Positions 1 through 12,215 of a DNA stretch of 64,000 bases are shown here, piece by piece. Below the pieces are notes generated by a model. It had not been told where the DNA came from and ran no database searches. It saw only the letters and a list, made by a program, of their open reading frames with translations. Position numbers and translations under genes: made by a program. Source of the stretch: Aspergillus flavus (Eukaryota > Ascomycota > Eurotiomycetes > Eurotiales > Aspergillaceae); assembly GCF_009017415.1 (NCBI RefSeq), contig NC_092404.1, positions 2,480,001-2,544,000 on the forward strand. Reading direction: 5' to 3'. Each line of letters starts with the position of its first letter. Position 1 is the stretch's first letter.

Positions 1-126
1 GGTAATATTGTGCAACGTAGTGCTTGCAGCGTAATCACGCTTGAATAGAAGACCGGACCATGTAGGAAAAGTTATAAGATAAATTTCCCCTGCCTATAAG
101 ATAACACATACTCAAAACATTCTCGA

Positions 127-582
127 TCACAGTTTTGCAGCTTCTTTCACTTCCCCGATCTTCAGCTTTGGCGTATACTTCTTCAACACACCCTCGTTGT
201 GATACTATCCCACAGTTAGCACCGATGAACGTTTATAGATCGGAGGGGAATAGAAGAAAAAGAACTACGGAAAACAATGGGGAAGAAATGAGATACAGAT
301 TCATTTTAATAAATAGCGACATAGTGTCTCGGAATTCCAAGGGGGTAAAAAAGAAAAAGAAAAAAAAAAAACCAAAAACATCAAGTGGTAGAGAAGTCAA
401 TATACCTTCCAAAACTGCTTGCTAGCATCTTTCCCAGCGACACGCTTCAAGATCTTCGCACCCCCGGGGTGCTCATCCACGAACTTGGTCACATCGTACA
501 CATTGTTGTCGATGATGATATAAAGGCCTTTGTCGGCGTTGTTGTGGGAAGCGACGTCGGCAGGTGTGAAGGTCTGAGACAT
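127..582 (-). CDS. Soluble cytochrome b5-like heme protein (84 aa)
   Basis: Two exons: 406-582 and 127-204, with a 201-bp intron starting GTATAT and ending TAG. The product is a minimal cytochrome b5 heme-binding domain, a small electron carrier for desaturases, sterol enzymes or P450s. Visible motifs are the first heme-ligand loop HPGG (about residues 38-41) and the second ligand in YHNEGVLKKY, which is the start of exon 2; the splice therefore falls between the two heme-binding halves. It ends in EAAKL with no C-terminal transmembrane helix, so it is probably cytosolic, unlike microsomal b5. The start is the only ATG at the head of the conserved domain. The intron contains a long A-rich stretch. 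The family is certain; the physiological partner is not. Confidence 0.9.
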
Positions 583-1190
583 TTTTGCTTTTCTTTCTTT
601 TTCCGAGTTCCTTGTTCAGATCTTTTGCCCTTGGGTTGAGTAGTGTTATGGTGATAGTATTGTAAGTACAGAGGTAAATAAGTTCCTTTTAATCGGATGA
701 TTGCTGATGATGAATGAATAAATCCGGGGTCAAAAGCGGAGAGATGACGATGGGCCTGTCAACTCGGGCGAGTAGGAGCCGAGGTTAACCTCCCGTCTCC
801 GTGCCGCGGTCAGTAGTCTTGAGAATTGAAATATCGGTGCCGTGATTGGTCCTTCGTACCGTTGCTACACGACCTGAGGATTACTATCATAATAAAGCAT
901 AATAATGTCGTCGTGCATACTACTATAGTTGCATATATCTGGTGAGATGCTGCTGCTGATAGCCGAGGTATATCGCCATTCTTTTAATTCATGTAAGTAC
1001 ATACGTTGTACGGAGTACTATATGTACCTATACATACTCAGTGATTATCATATGACCGAGAGAAGTTGTCGATAGCTGATAGAAATACACGCGGTATCTG
1101 CTTATGGTGTCTAGGTGAGAGCAACAAACGCGGGAAATAATACACTGCTAGGTATATAGACAAATACGAGAAAGAACAAGAATTTTTATA
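583..1190. other. Intergenic region between cytochrome b5 promoter and prp2 3' end
   Basis: 608 bp without a gene. It should hold the cytochrome b5 promoter and leader (high-coordinate side of that minus-strand gene) and the prp2 3' UTR. The only notable element is one copy of the dispersed TACGGAGTA motif at 1009-1017. Confidence 0.6.
1009..1017 (+). repeat. Dispersed TACGGAGTA motif, copy 1
   Basis: Exact match inside the fuller form GTACGGAGTAC, two GTAC half sites separated by three bases. It is one of 13 exact intergenic copies in the window. Confidence 0.7.
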
Positions 1191-4100
1191 TCAGTCTCGA
1201 CTCTTTTCGCCTGCCGCTCCCTGTCCTTTCATTTTCCGTTCGATGCCCAATGTCTCCAAGTCTTTCTTCTTATAGTAGTGCGGCGCGACGTCCATTAACC
1301 ACTCGGCCTGAAGTGGCATATTGCTCCGCATGTATTCTTTGCTAGTAAGCACGAGTTCGAAATAGATTACCCACCGGGGATTGACTTCGAACAGCGTACT
1401 TGACGGGTGCAAGTATACTGTTTGCCCATTCTTCACCGTCCGGTAACTATCACCACCACGTTGCAGGCGCGCTGCGTTCGGGAAGAACCCAGCCGTGATG
1501 GCTTTCTGAATCGGTTGCAGGTTGTTCGACCCACATGTACTGACAGTGACCTCGACTCGATCACACAATTTCGCCAATTGATCGCGTACATCGCGTGCCC
1601 GAGTCAAGCTGCGCTGCTGCAGAAAGTTTTCCTTCGCCCACACATAGCTAAAGTCAGAATCCACCCACTGGTTCCAAATGTTGAGCAAAGTCAAATGATC
1701 CCCGCCATCCTTGATCGTGAACCGATTGCGTGCACTATCCGCATGTATCTTCTTGTCCTTGGGCCGGAAGAATAAAGCGCTGGCCTCCCCTAGCATTGAC
1801 ACAATAGAAAGCACCTCCTCCACACAGCCATATTTGTCCGCCGCCAAGATCGCTTTGGCCAGCATGGGGTCTGTCGGAAACTCCGCCATTTGCCTTCCAA
1901 CCTTAGTTAGTTCGCCCCTATCATTCAGTGCACCTAAAGCATAAAGCTGCTCCAATGCTCTAATAATAGTCTCGGCCGGTGGGGGGTCCATAAAGTCGAA
2001 GTCAAGTAACTGATCAATCCCTAGGGACTTGAGCATCAGGATGACGCTACTGAGATTTGTACGCTGAATTTCGGGCGTCGTGCTCTCCTCCAATTCATTA
2101 TAGTAAGCCCATTTCGTGTAGAGACGGAAACATTTCCCTGGACCAACTCGGCCGGCTCGACCGGCTCTCTGGTTGGCTGACGCCCGCGAGCACGGCGTCA
2201 CTACCAAACTTTCCATTCCAGTTCGGGGATTGAAGACATTTTCCTTAACAAAACCTGGATCGATCACATAGACAATACCGTCAATGGTCAAACTAGTCTC
2301 GGCAATGTTCGTAGCAAGTACGACTTTCCGTGCCTTCGGTGGCGTCGGCTCAAAGATTTTAGTCTGTAGCTCTGATGGTAGATTGGCATAGATAGGGCAT
2401 ATTATCATTTCTGGTATCTTGCTCCCCAGTTTCCGCGCAGTCTCCTGCAGGCTCTGTTCGGCCGCCTCGATCTCCTCCTGGCCAGTTAAGAACACAAGAA
2501 TATCTCCAGGACCTTGCGTGACATGGATCTGGAAAACGGTTGTGATTGCTGCGGCCAGGTAGTTCGCCTCTGGCTGTGATGTATAGTGGATATCCACAGG
2601 GTAACGTCGCCCCGGGATATTAAAGATAGGTGCATCATCAAAGTATTGCTGGAACTTCTGTGCATCCATTGTTGCAGAGGAAATCAGCAGTTTCAGATCT
2701 GGCCGTGCCTTAGCAATATCCTTTAGCAGGCCACAGGCAATGTCCGTAGGCACAGTTCTTTCGTGCGCCTCGTCGATCATCAACGCTGAGTACTGGCCCA
2801 AGTCTGGCTCTGTTAGCAGTTCACGTAACAGCATACCATCCGTCATATACTTGAGCACTGTTTTGTCGCTTGTGTTGTCTTCGAAACGAATGGCGTAACC
2901 GACCTCATTACCCAGCTTCACTCCCATTTCTTCGGCTACTCGAGATGCAACGCTCATGGCTGCGACTCGTCGAGGTTGCGTACAACCGACTTTCATTCCG
3001 TTTTTTGTGAAACCGGCTTCATGAAGGTACTGCGGGATCTGGGTCGTTTTACCAGAACCTGTTTCGCCGACAATGATTAAAACTTGGTGATCATGGACTG
3101 CTTGAATGATCTCCTCCCGGAATTGATAGATAGGCAGACTTTTCCGCGTATCCTCTATCGATGCCGCCTTCTTCTCAGCAGCGTCTAGCTTTTCTTGGAA
3201 AATACGTTGCTCCTGGGACATAGCCTTCCGAGTCCCTTCCATCTTGGCATCCATGACGAAGTTGATCTTTTGCGAGTCGTCAAAAACATACTCGTAGTCA
3301 CCTTCATCCACGAACTCTGCCCTGTTGATTTGCGCCTTGGCCTTGGCAGTTTGCTCCATCTCCCACTCCTCATGCTCAGTAATAAACCGCTCTTGTCCAT
3401 ATTCGTCGCGATCCACATAGCGTTTGTAAAGAGCATCTTCTTTCTTCCTTCGATCAATTTTCCCCTTCTCCGTGATATAGTCATCTGGCATCATGTACCC
3501 ATCGCGGTAATCATCGATCCGTAGCCGCTCCTCAGCAATCCGAAGTACTTCACGATTTCTAGCAAACTCCTCTTTCTCTCTCCGTGTCAAATTGGGGTTA
3601 TCACGCAGCTCTGCCGCTTCCTCTGCAACCTGTCGGCGCAGAAGGGCTAGTCGTTCTGTCTCTCGCTTCTTGAGATATTCTTGCCGAGAACGCATTCTCA
3701 GTTCTGGCATAGCGGCAGCTCTAGCGGAAGCATCGTCTGCCAAAGCTCGTCTTCGTGCGACCTCACTATTTCTAGTCCGGTCCTCGACGATCTTCTTATT
3801 CTTGCTGTCATCCTTCTTGGCCAACCGCTTCGCGAACTCGTCTCGTTCTTCTATGTCCCGTCGTCGCTCGATTTCCTTCTTCGTATCTGGGTCCAGGTCC
3901 GCAGAGTCAGTCGACCGGGGTGACGCAGATCCATCCTCCAGCCTAGTCCGCTTCGACGGCGACTCTTCAAAATTATCGATTTGCTCATCTTCTTCATATA
4001 CCTCATCATCCGGAATCTCTTCGTCACCCCAGCGATCATCGAAGTCCCCTTTATCCCGTCGTCGCAGCTTCTTAGACCGGTGGCGATCCCGGCTCTCTTC

Positions 4101-4550
4101 CAGGCTCCGCGCGCGCTTCCTGTTTTCTTCCTTTTCCCAGCGATTGTGCCCCTCAGGTTCCTCCTTGGTTCGGTTGCGATCCTTGACTTTGCGCTTCCGC
4201 CTCTCCCTTTCTGTTTCGATGTTCGTGGGCCCCAAAGAGCTTGCAGAGTCTGGATTGTCATCTTCCATTTGAATTAATCGGTACTTCTTTTTCGAGGCGG
4301 TATCACTGCGCTCTTGCTGAGCACCGGTGCTGGGCCCGCTCTTTGCGCCTGCACCCACCCGTTTATACAGTTCCCAACAGAACGCATTAATATCTTCTGT
4401 GCTTCCATCCAAGAAAGGAACGAGCTTCTCTTGTAATGAATCCGCTGACTTGGCTGAGCTGGCAGTGGCGAGCACAAAGTCGACGACGGTGGGATCAGAG
4501 GCATTGGTAAGGCGGAGGAGAGAATCCGACACGAATGTTCGATTGTCCAT
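1191..4550 (-). CDS. prp2: Pre-mRNA-splicing DEAH-box ATP-dependent RNA helicase (Prp2/DHX16/Cdc28 type, 1119 aa)
   Basis: A single exon. The protein drives the ATP-dependent remodelling that activates the spliceosome before the first transesterification. The order is: an N-terminal helical region (about 1-60) like that of DHX16; a long charged RS/RE-rich and coiled-coil region (about 80-450); then the helicase core. Visible motifs are GETGSGKTT (motif I, about 493), the DEAH box in MIDEAHERT (about 591), SSAT (motif III, about 624) and QRAGRAGR (motif VI, about 795), followed by the HA2/ratchet and OB-fold domains ending near [15 protein letters not shown]. Length and N-terminal architecture fit DHX16/S. 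pombe Cdc28 better than Prp16, Prp22 or Prp43, which lack this N-terminus. The start ATG at 4550 opens the conserved N-terminal domain. Nuclear location is expected. Confidence 0.9.
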   Translation of the reverse strand: MDNRTFVSDSLLRLTNASDPTVVDFVLATASSAKSADSLQEKLVPFLDGSTEDINAFCWELYKRVGAGAKSGPSTGAQQERSDTASKKKYRLIQMEDDNPDSASSLGPTNIETERERRKRKVKDRNRTKEEPEGHNRWEKEENRKRARSLEESRDRHRSKKLRRRDKGDFDDRWGDEEIPDDEVYEEDEQIDNFEESPSKRTRLEDGSASPRSTDSADLDPDTKKEIERRRDIEERDEFAKRLAKKDDSKNKKIVEDRTRNSEVARRRALADDASARAAAMPELRMRSRQEYLKKRETERLALLRRQVAEEAAELRDNPNLTRREKEEFARNREVLRIAEERLRIDDYRDGYMMPDDYITEKGKIDRRKKEDALYKRYVDRDEYGQERFITEHEEWEMEQTAKAKAQINRAEFVDEGDYEYVFDDSQKINFVMDAKMEGTRKAMSQEQRIFQEKLDAAEKKAASIEDTRKSLPIYQFREEIIQAVHDHQVLIIVGETGSGKTTQIPQYLHEAGFTKNGMKVGCTQPRRVAAMSVASRVAEEMGVKLGNEVGYAIRFEDNTSDKTVLKYMTDGMLLRELLTEPDLGQYSALMIDEAHERTVPTDIACGLLKDIAKARPDLKLLISSATMDAQKFQQYFDDAPIFNIPGRRYPVDIHYTSQPEANYLAAAITTVFQIHVTQGPGDILVFLTGQEEIEAAEQSLQETARKLGSKIPEMIICPIYANLPSELQTKIFEPTPPKARKVVLATNIAETSLTIDGIVYVIDPGFVKENVFNPRTGMESLVVTPCSRASANQRAGRAGRVGPGKCFRLYTKWAYYNELEESTTPEIQRTNLSSVILMLKSLGIDQLLDFDFMDPPPAETIIRALEQLYALGALNDRGELTKVGRQMAEFPTDPMLAKAILAADKYGCVEEVLSIVSMLGEASALFFRPKDKKIHADSARNRFTIKDGGDHLTLLNIWNQWVDSDFSYVWAKENFLQQRSLTRARDVRDQLAKLCDRVEVTVSTCGSNNLQPIQKAITAGFFPNAARLQRGGDSYRTVKNGQTVYLHPSSTLFEVNPRWVIYFELVLTSKEYMRSNMPLQAEWLMDVAPHYYKKKDLETLGIERKMKGQGAAGEKSRD

Positions 4551-5764
4551 ATTTAATGTGGTGCAAACCCAGGCTAGACGGTTGGCACTGTATCTGCTGT
4601 TTTGAGACTTAAGCCAATAGCAGAGTGTATCTTTATTGTAACCCTCAGAGAAAGCCGCGCGTCATATCAGAATGTGCTTTAAAAACAAGAACAACAGTAA
4701 GCATTGGTGAACTGAAAGGTAAATAATACAAAGAGTAAAGGAATCGACGTGACTGGCTCTAGAGTGTGGCCGGCCCTTAGGCGCGTAGATGTTGCGAGGA
4801 ATCTCGCCGCCGAAGTCAACCGCCAAGAAGTCGGCTGGTGGCGAGCTTAAACAATTGGGGAAGCGTACTCTAACGTATTCCCAAGACTCATATATCATTA
4901 CACTGTTCTACGTCGACGTTCGCATCAAGCTGCAAAATATAATTAACAACTACAGTTCGTAGGATACCTATCAATTGGCGTCTAGAAGTAGTTTGCATTC
5001 AAGAGTATGAGTCACAAGCATCACCTATTCTCAAGCCTGCTTGATCACATATCGGCTGTTTTCATGTTTCTTAACTATATCGCTCACTCACAGAAGGGGG
5101 CGGAGTAGAAAAATTAAATAAATAACAATTGCTGAAAGGGATATGGAAACACAAATATAGGGGGGAAAAGGTAATCATTATTAACGCCCAAAGCCGTGAA
5201 GAGAACAAGAGTCGAGTCATCAAAACAAAGGGAAAGTATAAATCACATATTACACACAGCAAACCTGACTTCCTAGTATGCCAGGCTGCGGGAATCCAAT
5301 CATACAGACATGGGAAGGGCCACAACAAAATTTGGAAAAGTGAAAAAGGATCTTGAACGCTCAAATTAGGGTAACAACATAGGAAATATCATGAGGAAAT
5401 GAGCGTGAAACCCTTCAACACCGTTATTGGTCATATCAAGTCAGTGAAATCGTGAAGGGTGGTCGGCTAGAATCAGGGGGGGAAAAAAGGGAGAGAAAGA
5501 AAAAGAAAAAAAGAATATCGGAAAGGACCCTGGAATGGCGAGCATAGAGCTTGAATTTCAGGTCTCGAGATGACCCGCAACTCCATTGCACGGGAAAGGA
5601 AGGGGAGGGGAATAGAGAAGAAACAACACCAAGCATAAGCCATAGGTTGGTGGTGATGGACATTATTATCGAAGGCCGGATTTCCGCTTCAACGCCGTCA
5701 TTATATGTTAACCGTAAAGGAAAGCACCAACTCCGTCCAAATGCACTAATATGTCAAGCACTGA
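4551..5764. other. Intergenic region between prp2 start and wee1 stop
   Basis: About 1.2 kb. It holds the prp2 promoter/leader (near 4551-4700) and the wee1 3' UTR. No coding potential with family resemblance, no tRNA and no repeat was seen apart from short A/G-rich tracts near 5480-5515. Confidence 0.6.
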
Positions 5765-8700
5765 TCAAACATCAATCATTTCGGCATCCTCTGCTAGCAT
5801 TTCGTCGGCGGGGCCCCAATTGCCTTCGTAGATTGTTGCTCCAGCACGCCGACGACGAGCGACGAATTGGACACCGTATACCTCCAAAACCTGGTCGGCT
5901 GTAGGCCGATCAAATGGTTCCGGCGAGATCATCCATCGCACAATTTTATCCAAGGCTTGTTCATGACCGGCGTCAACCATAAAGCTTGGAGGATCATGAA
6001 GCTCACCAGTACGAGCGAGCTGCACTGCTTTCCGTTCACCGGGCCTGCGACTTCCCAGGAAACTATCTTCACCGAATGTATCATCCCCAAAATCCGATGT
6101 GCACAACTCCTCAAATGATGGTTCTTCCGAGATTGGATTCCCAGATGCATCGCGGAAAATACTGGTTTCTGCACTCCAGGTCAAGCTAGGAACGTCGCTC
6201 ATATCCCCGTTCCGCAGCTTTTGCCATGAGAGCCCATTGTCTGGGAGTTCAACGTTCCCAGCGATCTCAAACATAATTAGACCCAAGGAAAATATGTCCG
6301 CTGGTTTATCGTAGCGGCCCATTAGGATCTCTGGGCCAATATATTCACGATCCCCCTCGCCTTCAATTCCCTCTTCTGCCGGCCATGATGTCGCCATTCC
6401 AAAGTCAGCGATTTTCAGGACACCTTCAAACGTGATCAGGATATTGGCGGGTTTTAAATCTAAATGAATAAAGCCCATGTCGTGAATATGTTTCAGACCC
6501 TATTAATAATGGTTAGCAGAGCCTAATGCTGCAAAATTGTAGTCAATGCCATACCATAGATAACTCGAGCAATATTTTCCATATGCGGAAATCATCTAAT
6601 CTTGCTTTGAGTCCGACCTGGGCCAGAAAGACATCCAAGCTACCTTCTTCGCAGAACTCGGTCTGAATATATAGGTGGCCATTGTCTTCCCAGCTGTTCA
6701 TGAAAGAAATGACATGATCCGAGTTAGTCAAAGCCTTCAGCACATCTACTTCACGCATCCGACGCTCACGGTCCTTCAGCCCAGAATATGGTTGTTTCGC
6801 TTTCTTAACAGCCCATACCTTCTCAGGCAAGATATTAGGCGACTTCGGGCTGCGTGAGAAGATTGATGACAATGACATATTGTGGGGTTCGGATACACGG
6901 TATACCTGGGAGAATTCACCAGTACCAACAAGCTCAACTCTTTCGAAGCGCGAGGTCAAGCTCGGGTCCACATCTGGGGCGTAACCGTTCAGCGGGAGAC
7001 TGAGGCGCTTCCCCGACTGTAATAAAGAATCGCGCGGACCAGTGGGAGTAGCCGGTAGGTTAACAGAGTTGAAATCAGGCCTGATCGCCTGCTGCTCATT
7101 GGAAATCGACAGGCCGCTCGGATCAGGAGGGAACAGATTGTCCTGAGGCGTGCGCGGTGACCCTCGCAGGAACCTTTCGTGCAATGGGCTCGAATTTGTT
7201 CCTCTAGCTTCGGAGAATCTCTCGAGTGAGGCGATCTGTGAAGTAGCGGGGGGATAGGTTCGAGACGGGAAAAACGTTTGCTTCGTTGGTGTCGGTGGCA
7301 AGTCGTACTCACTCAAAGGCTGACTATCCCGCGGTCTAGATGGTGATTGTAATTGAACCTCATCACCATCTACGCTCACAAAACTACCGCGACGGGAGGG
7401 CCCTTGCTTATTAAAGGTGTTCCCGAAGATACCCATGCCACGTGCGAAAGGGCCCGGTTTTGGACGTGTACTAGGTGGGTTAGATGGGGATGGAGGCACT
7501 GCGTCGGATTGGCGAGAGGATGTTGAGAACCCCAGGGAGCGTTCTAGCGGCGCCTTTTGCCCGCTAGGGAACAAGTTGATAGGTCGTTTGCACGGCGTAT
7601 CAGGCATATTCTTGTTGAAACCCAACATATTTTGGGGATCCTCGGCATTACGATTTTTCTTGGAGATCAAACCTGTAGACATGAATGCCGCTGGGAGTGG
7701 CTTCACAAGTTTGTAATTCTCTGGGGTTGCAAAAGAATCTATGGATGAGGTCGAATCTTCACGGGTAAGTTGGCGGACAAGGGCAGGTCGAGTTGCTCCG
7801 GCTGGAAGGGACTTAGAGAAATTGAACACTCCTCTTGGGTGATCGGCTTTGTGAACTGGTTCATGGGTCGGCGAGTCATCGACTAGACTGGAGCTGGACG
7901 AAGATTGCGTGATAGTCCTAGAAAGCGGGTGGACAGCAGATCGAGTCTGGCCAGCATTATTCCCGGCCGAAGAAAACAAGGGACTGCCTGGTACAGGCCT
8001 TGGAGAAAACAAGTTATCCCGATCAGACTGAAAGAGACCGCCGTCTAAAGACAATTGAGGGCATGGACTTGCAGGAGTATTCGGAGCATCAGACGGCTCG
8101 GCGACAGCTCTTGCTTTAAAGAATAAGGAACGATCGCTTTGACGTTGCTGAAGAGTTGATCGTCGCAAAGAAGACGAGCGTTTGGGTATTGTAGCAAAAG
8201 GACTGAACGGTGTGATGCCAGTGGGAACCGATGGCGTCTCACCTTCGGGCGGTACCTCGCACGTTGATTCTTCAACGGTACTTGGACCGGCCTCGCTATC
8301 AAATATGTTAAACTCGCTGGAAAGGTTCGCCGCGTGCACACTACGCCTCTTCGCTGACGGACTTCCTCGAGATGCCCGATCTAGGTTCATGATCCCATCA
8401 CTGCGCTTTAGTGGGCTAACGGTTGCGTATGAGCCAAAAGTCCCACTGCGTCGCTTTTCAATTCTGGATATTGTCGGACGAGGTGCAGGGGCTTCTGCGC
8501 CAGAAGACGAGTTCGGAGAACAACCGCTCCCACTAGCATTATCGTCTGAAGGGACGTTTATGTCTGGGGTTATGGGAGAATTCTCGACGCCCGGTGTTGT
8601 TAAGATTGGCTGCACGGGCTTCGCATTTCCCTGGTCTACAGAGAGGTTGAGGGCGCGTTTCACGGGACTCCTGGGTGAGGTGCGTACACGGCGCATGGTA

Positions 8701-9017
8701 GGTCTGGTTATTTTACCACTTGACGGATATGGCAGTGCAAATGGTGACTGGTGTGAGGAGCTAGGAAAAAGCACGAAATTGCTCTGTGAAGATCGTCGCG
8801 AAGGTGATAGAGGGGAGGAGACATATGGCGAGGTTTTCGACGGTGAGTGGTTTCTGGTTGCAAGAAGCGAAAAGTTGGAACTCTTAGAGGGTGACCGCGA
8901 TAGTGACCGGCGGAGTTGTCGAATGGCTGAGCTTGCATCAACATGGTGAATCCCGGTGTGTGAAGGCAGATGCAGTGTGCCGCCCGCATCACGGTGCGGC
9001 GAAAACGTTGCAACCAT
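5765..9017 (-). CDS. ankA: Wee1-family mitotic inhibitor kinase (AnkA-like, 1065 aa)
   Basis: Exons 6555-9017 and 5765-6499 are separated by a 55-bp intron (GTATGG...AATAG, phase 0). Wee1 phosphorylates the inhibitory tyrosine of Cdk1 to delay mitosis. Residues 1-685 are low-complexity, Ser/Pro-rich with many SP/TP sites, the expected regulatory tail. The kinase domain starts near residue 690 with GTGEFSQVY, has the ATP-binding lysine in WAVKK (about 737), and carries the Wee1-type HLDLKPAN catalytic loop (HLD instead of HRD) just after the splice, then DFG. EGDREYIGPEIL is the Wee1 counterpart of the APE segment. The open frame extends upstream to a GTG at 9050, but the first in-frame ATG is 9017, so I start there. 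A. nidulans AnkA is the inferred orthologue. Confidence 0.92.
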
Positions 9018-10290
9018 TGTTATAGTGTGGCCTTGAAAGGCTAGAACCACTTTAAATGGCCGTAGTCCGTAGTGAGGTTAAAGTATTAGACTCGAGTGTA
9101 TTGCGATGAGGCGGAGGAGCGAATTTGGAAGAGGCGCACTTGGCGATAGATGCGTACTGCGTGGTCGATGAAAAGGGTCTTGACCCGCGACGGTCGTTGA
9201 CAACAACAGAGCCAGTGGCAGTGCGCTTCTCGTGTCGTAGTCAGTGCCAGTAAAGGAGGAAGTAATTTCCGTGGAATGTTAAAGTAAGGAAGGCACAGCA
9301 CCAGCGGTCGTATCAAAGCAAAAGCAAATTGGCAACGCGAAACGAGTGATAGATGCACATCACAACAGGTTTGTTGCGAGGCTCAAAAATTCACACTGTA
9401 TTCCTTGATGCCTCCATACACCCAGGGCTGCTATGCGAGCGGGGGCGGAAAAGCAGCTCTTCGTGCACCCACGCAAGCCCACGCGCCTGAAACAGAACGC
9501 CCTCCGACTACTTCGCTTTGTCCCTTGGCGCTTGAGATGAAACGGCTCGATAAGGAATGTTTCAGGATGGCAACTAAGATGTCAAAACAAGCAAGCGCGT
9601 CGCAAAGATGCAGGAGCGACTTGGTCGATGCCAGGCGCGATGATGTTGACGCGCGAATCCCGAAGCGATGACAAACACAGACTGATGCGCAAGAAGGGGG
9701 GTTGGGAGTAGAGACGTGAGGAAGGGCCGATTTGGTTTGATAGAAGGGGAGTCAGCAGCAGCAGTGTTGGTCTCCCTTCCGTCTCCCTTTCTTTAAAAAG
9801 CTGGTTGACCCTCTTCAGGCAGGCATATGACTGCGCAAGGGGTGGAAGGTTCGAAACCGTCCACCAAGGAAGCAAGAAATAATGCAGACAGCCACGCGAA
9901 ACAAAATCGGAGTCGAGAGATCGAGAGACGAAGAAAGGGATGGATGGCCAGACAGACGGAGGGGCTGACGAAGGCCCGAAGTTGCGGTATGCAGAGGCGA
10001 GCCCTTGCGAACTAAATGAATGGCCCGAGGAATTTCCCTTATGGGACCTAAATTGAGTAGAGTTTTTGTTCTTGGTTATTTATTTCTGAATATCGTTCTG
10101 CCGTCTTGGACAACAATAGAACGGTATCTAAATCGAAAATATGAGGTTGTAAAACGCCTCAAACAAAAACATTAAAAAAATCAAACGAAAAAGAAGGTTG
10201 TAGTTTAGGTCTGGCACCGTCGCCTCTTGTCAGGTCTTCCAGCCAATCTTCTAAGCGGGACTCGATGTTTCTGCTCGCGCGCGCACCGCG
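9018..10290. other. Long wee1 5' flank / probable leader region
   Basis: No supported gene. The first kilobase upstream of wee1 contains short overlapping frames on both strands without family resemblance. A 15-codon upstream ORF in the sense of wee1 lies at 9313-9360. If transcription starts beyond it, the leader would be several hundred bases long, as is common for cell-cycle regulators. No tRNA could be folded from the TTCGAAA sequence near 9850. Confidence 0.4.
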
Positions 10291-12041
10291 TCTTTTGTGT
10301 TGTTGACTGGTGGCTTGTTTGGGCTTAGTGCCGGGAGCGTCACGCGTAACCCCAATCGTTCCCGCGCCCCATCATACGATACAGACTGTAAACTATTACA
10401 GATCGAGTACAGTACTCAAATGGGCTACATTGTCTTCATTGTTGCGAGTATTCGAAAGGTAGGTACAGTAGTATATGCGTCCTTCAAGATAGATACTTAT
10501 CTAATCCGATAAAGCTTTCACTCAATTAGGCTACTTCAGAAACTACTTCCCTGGAGGAGAATGGCGTACATTAAGCCCGGATACCCAAAGTACAGTACTC
10601 CGTACCTAATTTAGGTGCGAGACTGAGACCCTACCCACCCAACCCTCGTCATAGACTTCATATCATTAATCTTGGATATCGATAAGACATGCGGGGACTA
10701 TCGATCGACTCAGCGCCATTTCTCCCTTGCATGTGCAGTGAACTTATTCTCTTTCATTATCACACCGGTTGTACGCGGGATAATTCGATATCTACCAACT
10801 TCGCCACAGGCTTGTAATGCATATACACCCAACCGTGGGTCTCCAGCCAGGTACTGAACGAAAGAGTGGCAACCAGGATTCATCTCACAGAAGAAACGAA
10901 CAGCCCTTTTTGCTTACTCAGATTAGGTAGCTTTTCAGTCCCCTCTTTTTATACTTCACACAAAACAAGAGCTTAGATAGAGGGTTGGTACCGAGTCCGT
11001 TGTTTCTAATCTGACACCTTGACAGCTACTAGCTTTTCTCTCGGTATGGAACGGGATAAATTAAAATCAAAAGAAAAAAAAAAAAAAAAAAAAAAAAAGG
11101 AAGGGAGGCAAATATATCTATATGTTTGGGAGCTGTATGACTATCAGTGTGCAGCCAGGTGACTCTCCATACCACTCATAGTATCAAGCCCCTCCAGTCC
11201 ACGTGTCTTGGGCTCCCTTCTCGACGTGTCCAAAAAGCACCCAGCTGTGGGCTAGATCTCAGGTAAGATAATCAGATGCACAATACTGTAACGCTTCGTC
11301 TTCCCGTACAGCACCTGGTAAGCCGTTCCCCCACAGACGCTCCTATAGACTTGAGGCCGGAATTAACGGTCGGCTGGCGCAAGCCGGACCATTCAAACTG
11401 ACTTGCATAACCTACACGCAGTGCTATTGTAGGTTTGACAGATGTCATGAGAGCTACAGTACATATATATACAAGAGTGGGAACTTCTATGTTAGACATG
11501 TTTTAACATATACTGGCCTCGCTAAGCTGATTCTCCATGACTACATGTAGATGGCGATGGCGATGACAATGTGTTAGACAACGTCATCGCCTTCCCGCGT
11601 TTCACTTGACAATAATTGAGTTAATCATCTATCTAATATTGATTAACCCTTGATTCAATCTATTGATAAGCTATGTAACCCTCTCGGGGAACAATGCGGC
11701 AACGGCTATCTCATGACTAAGCAGGGCATGCCCTGAATAGATCAATAAATAAACTCAGTACTAATCTATCTATGCATCTTTCATCCCTTACACCACCTCT
11801 TCAGTCAGCTCTGCCAACAGGGCTGGTACCTCTGACGTAATTTTAAAATCGATCGGCCCAGTTCTCAACCTATTGCTTTGAATTGCCACATCCATATTAG
11901 TATCCAATACGACATATCTCATCGGTTATCTGGAGATACATACACCGGCCTCGACAACGCTCTGTGTGGATGGATTCCTAGAAGCCTACTTCGTAGCAGC
12001 CATCTATATCCTAAAATTCAAGTCACCACTAACTAGCAACA
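10291..12041. other. Gene-free region with homopolymer tract
   Basis: I see no gene. Features are one TACTCCGTA motif (10596-10604) and a run of about 25 A at 11074-11098. Frames are short and interrupted on both strands. Confidence 0.5.
10596..10604 (-). repeat. Dispersed TACGGAGTA motif, copy 2
   Basis: Present as GTACTCCGTAC on the plus strand, the full GTAC-N3-GTAC form. Confidence 0.7.
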
Positions 12042-12215
12042 ATGTGGAAGGTGCGACAATATAATGTTTGCATCACCTGCTCGTTATGCTATCTCTACAA
12101 GGACTGCCCCTACTTACCTAAAGTGACTGATTATATCCGGTTCTCCCTGGCTCGCTTCAAGAATTACGAATGGTTGCGAGGTAAATCTCTTCGGTTGCGT
12201 CCTCTATCATCGTAG
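12042..12215 (+). other. Short Cys-rich ORF or exon relic (57 codons)
   Basis: An ATG-initiated frame that reads more like protein than its surroundings: cysteines spaced CxxCxxC followed by KDCPY, then a helical-looking stretch FSLARFKNYEWLRG. A possible splice donor (GTAAAT) follows the WLRG codons, so it could be a first exon or a fragment of a decayed gene. I recognise no family, and downstream DNA is stop-rich. It may equally be chance. Confidence 0.25.

Noticed and set aside
3592..4272. 226-codon plus-strand ORF opposite prp2
   Set aside because: Ser/Arg-rich mirror of the charged N-terminal region of prp2 on the other strand; no family resemblance.
8182..8949. 255-codon plus-strand ORF opposite wee1
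   Set aside because: Antisense shadow of the low-complexity wee1 N-terminus; no domain and no independent support.
9841..9870. tRNA-like TTCGAAA loop
   Set aside because: GGTTCGAAACC resembles a T-arm, but the five-base stem does not pair and no anticodon or D arm can be placed on either strand.
9405..10015. Two plus-strand ORFs (88 and 62 codons) upstream of wee1
   Set aside because: Short, compositionally biased, no homology that I recognise; they lie in the probable wee1 promoter/leader.
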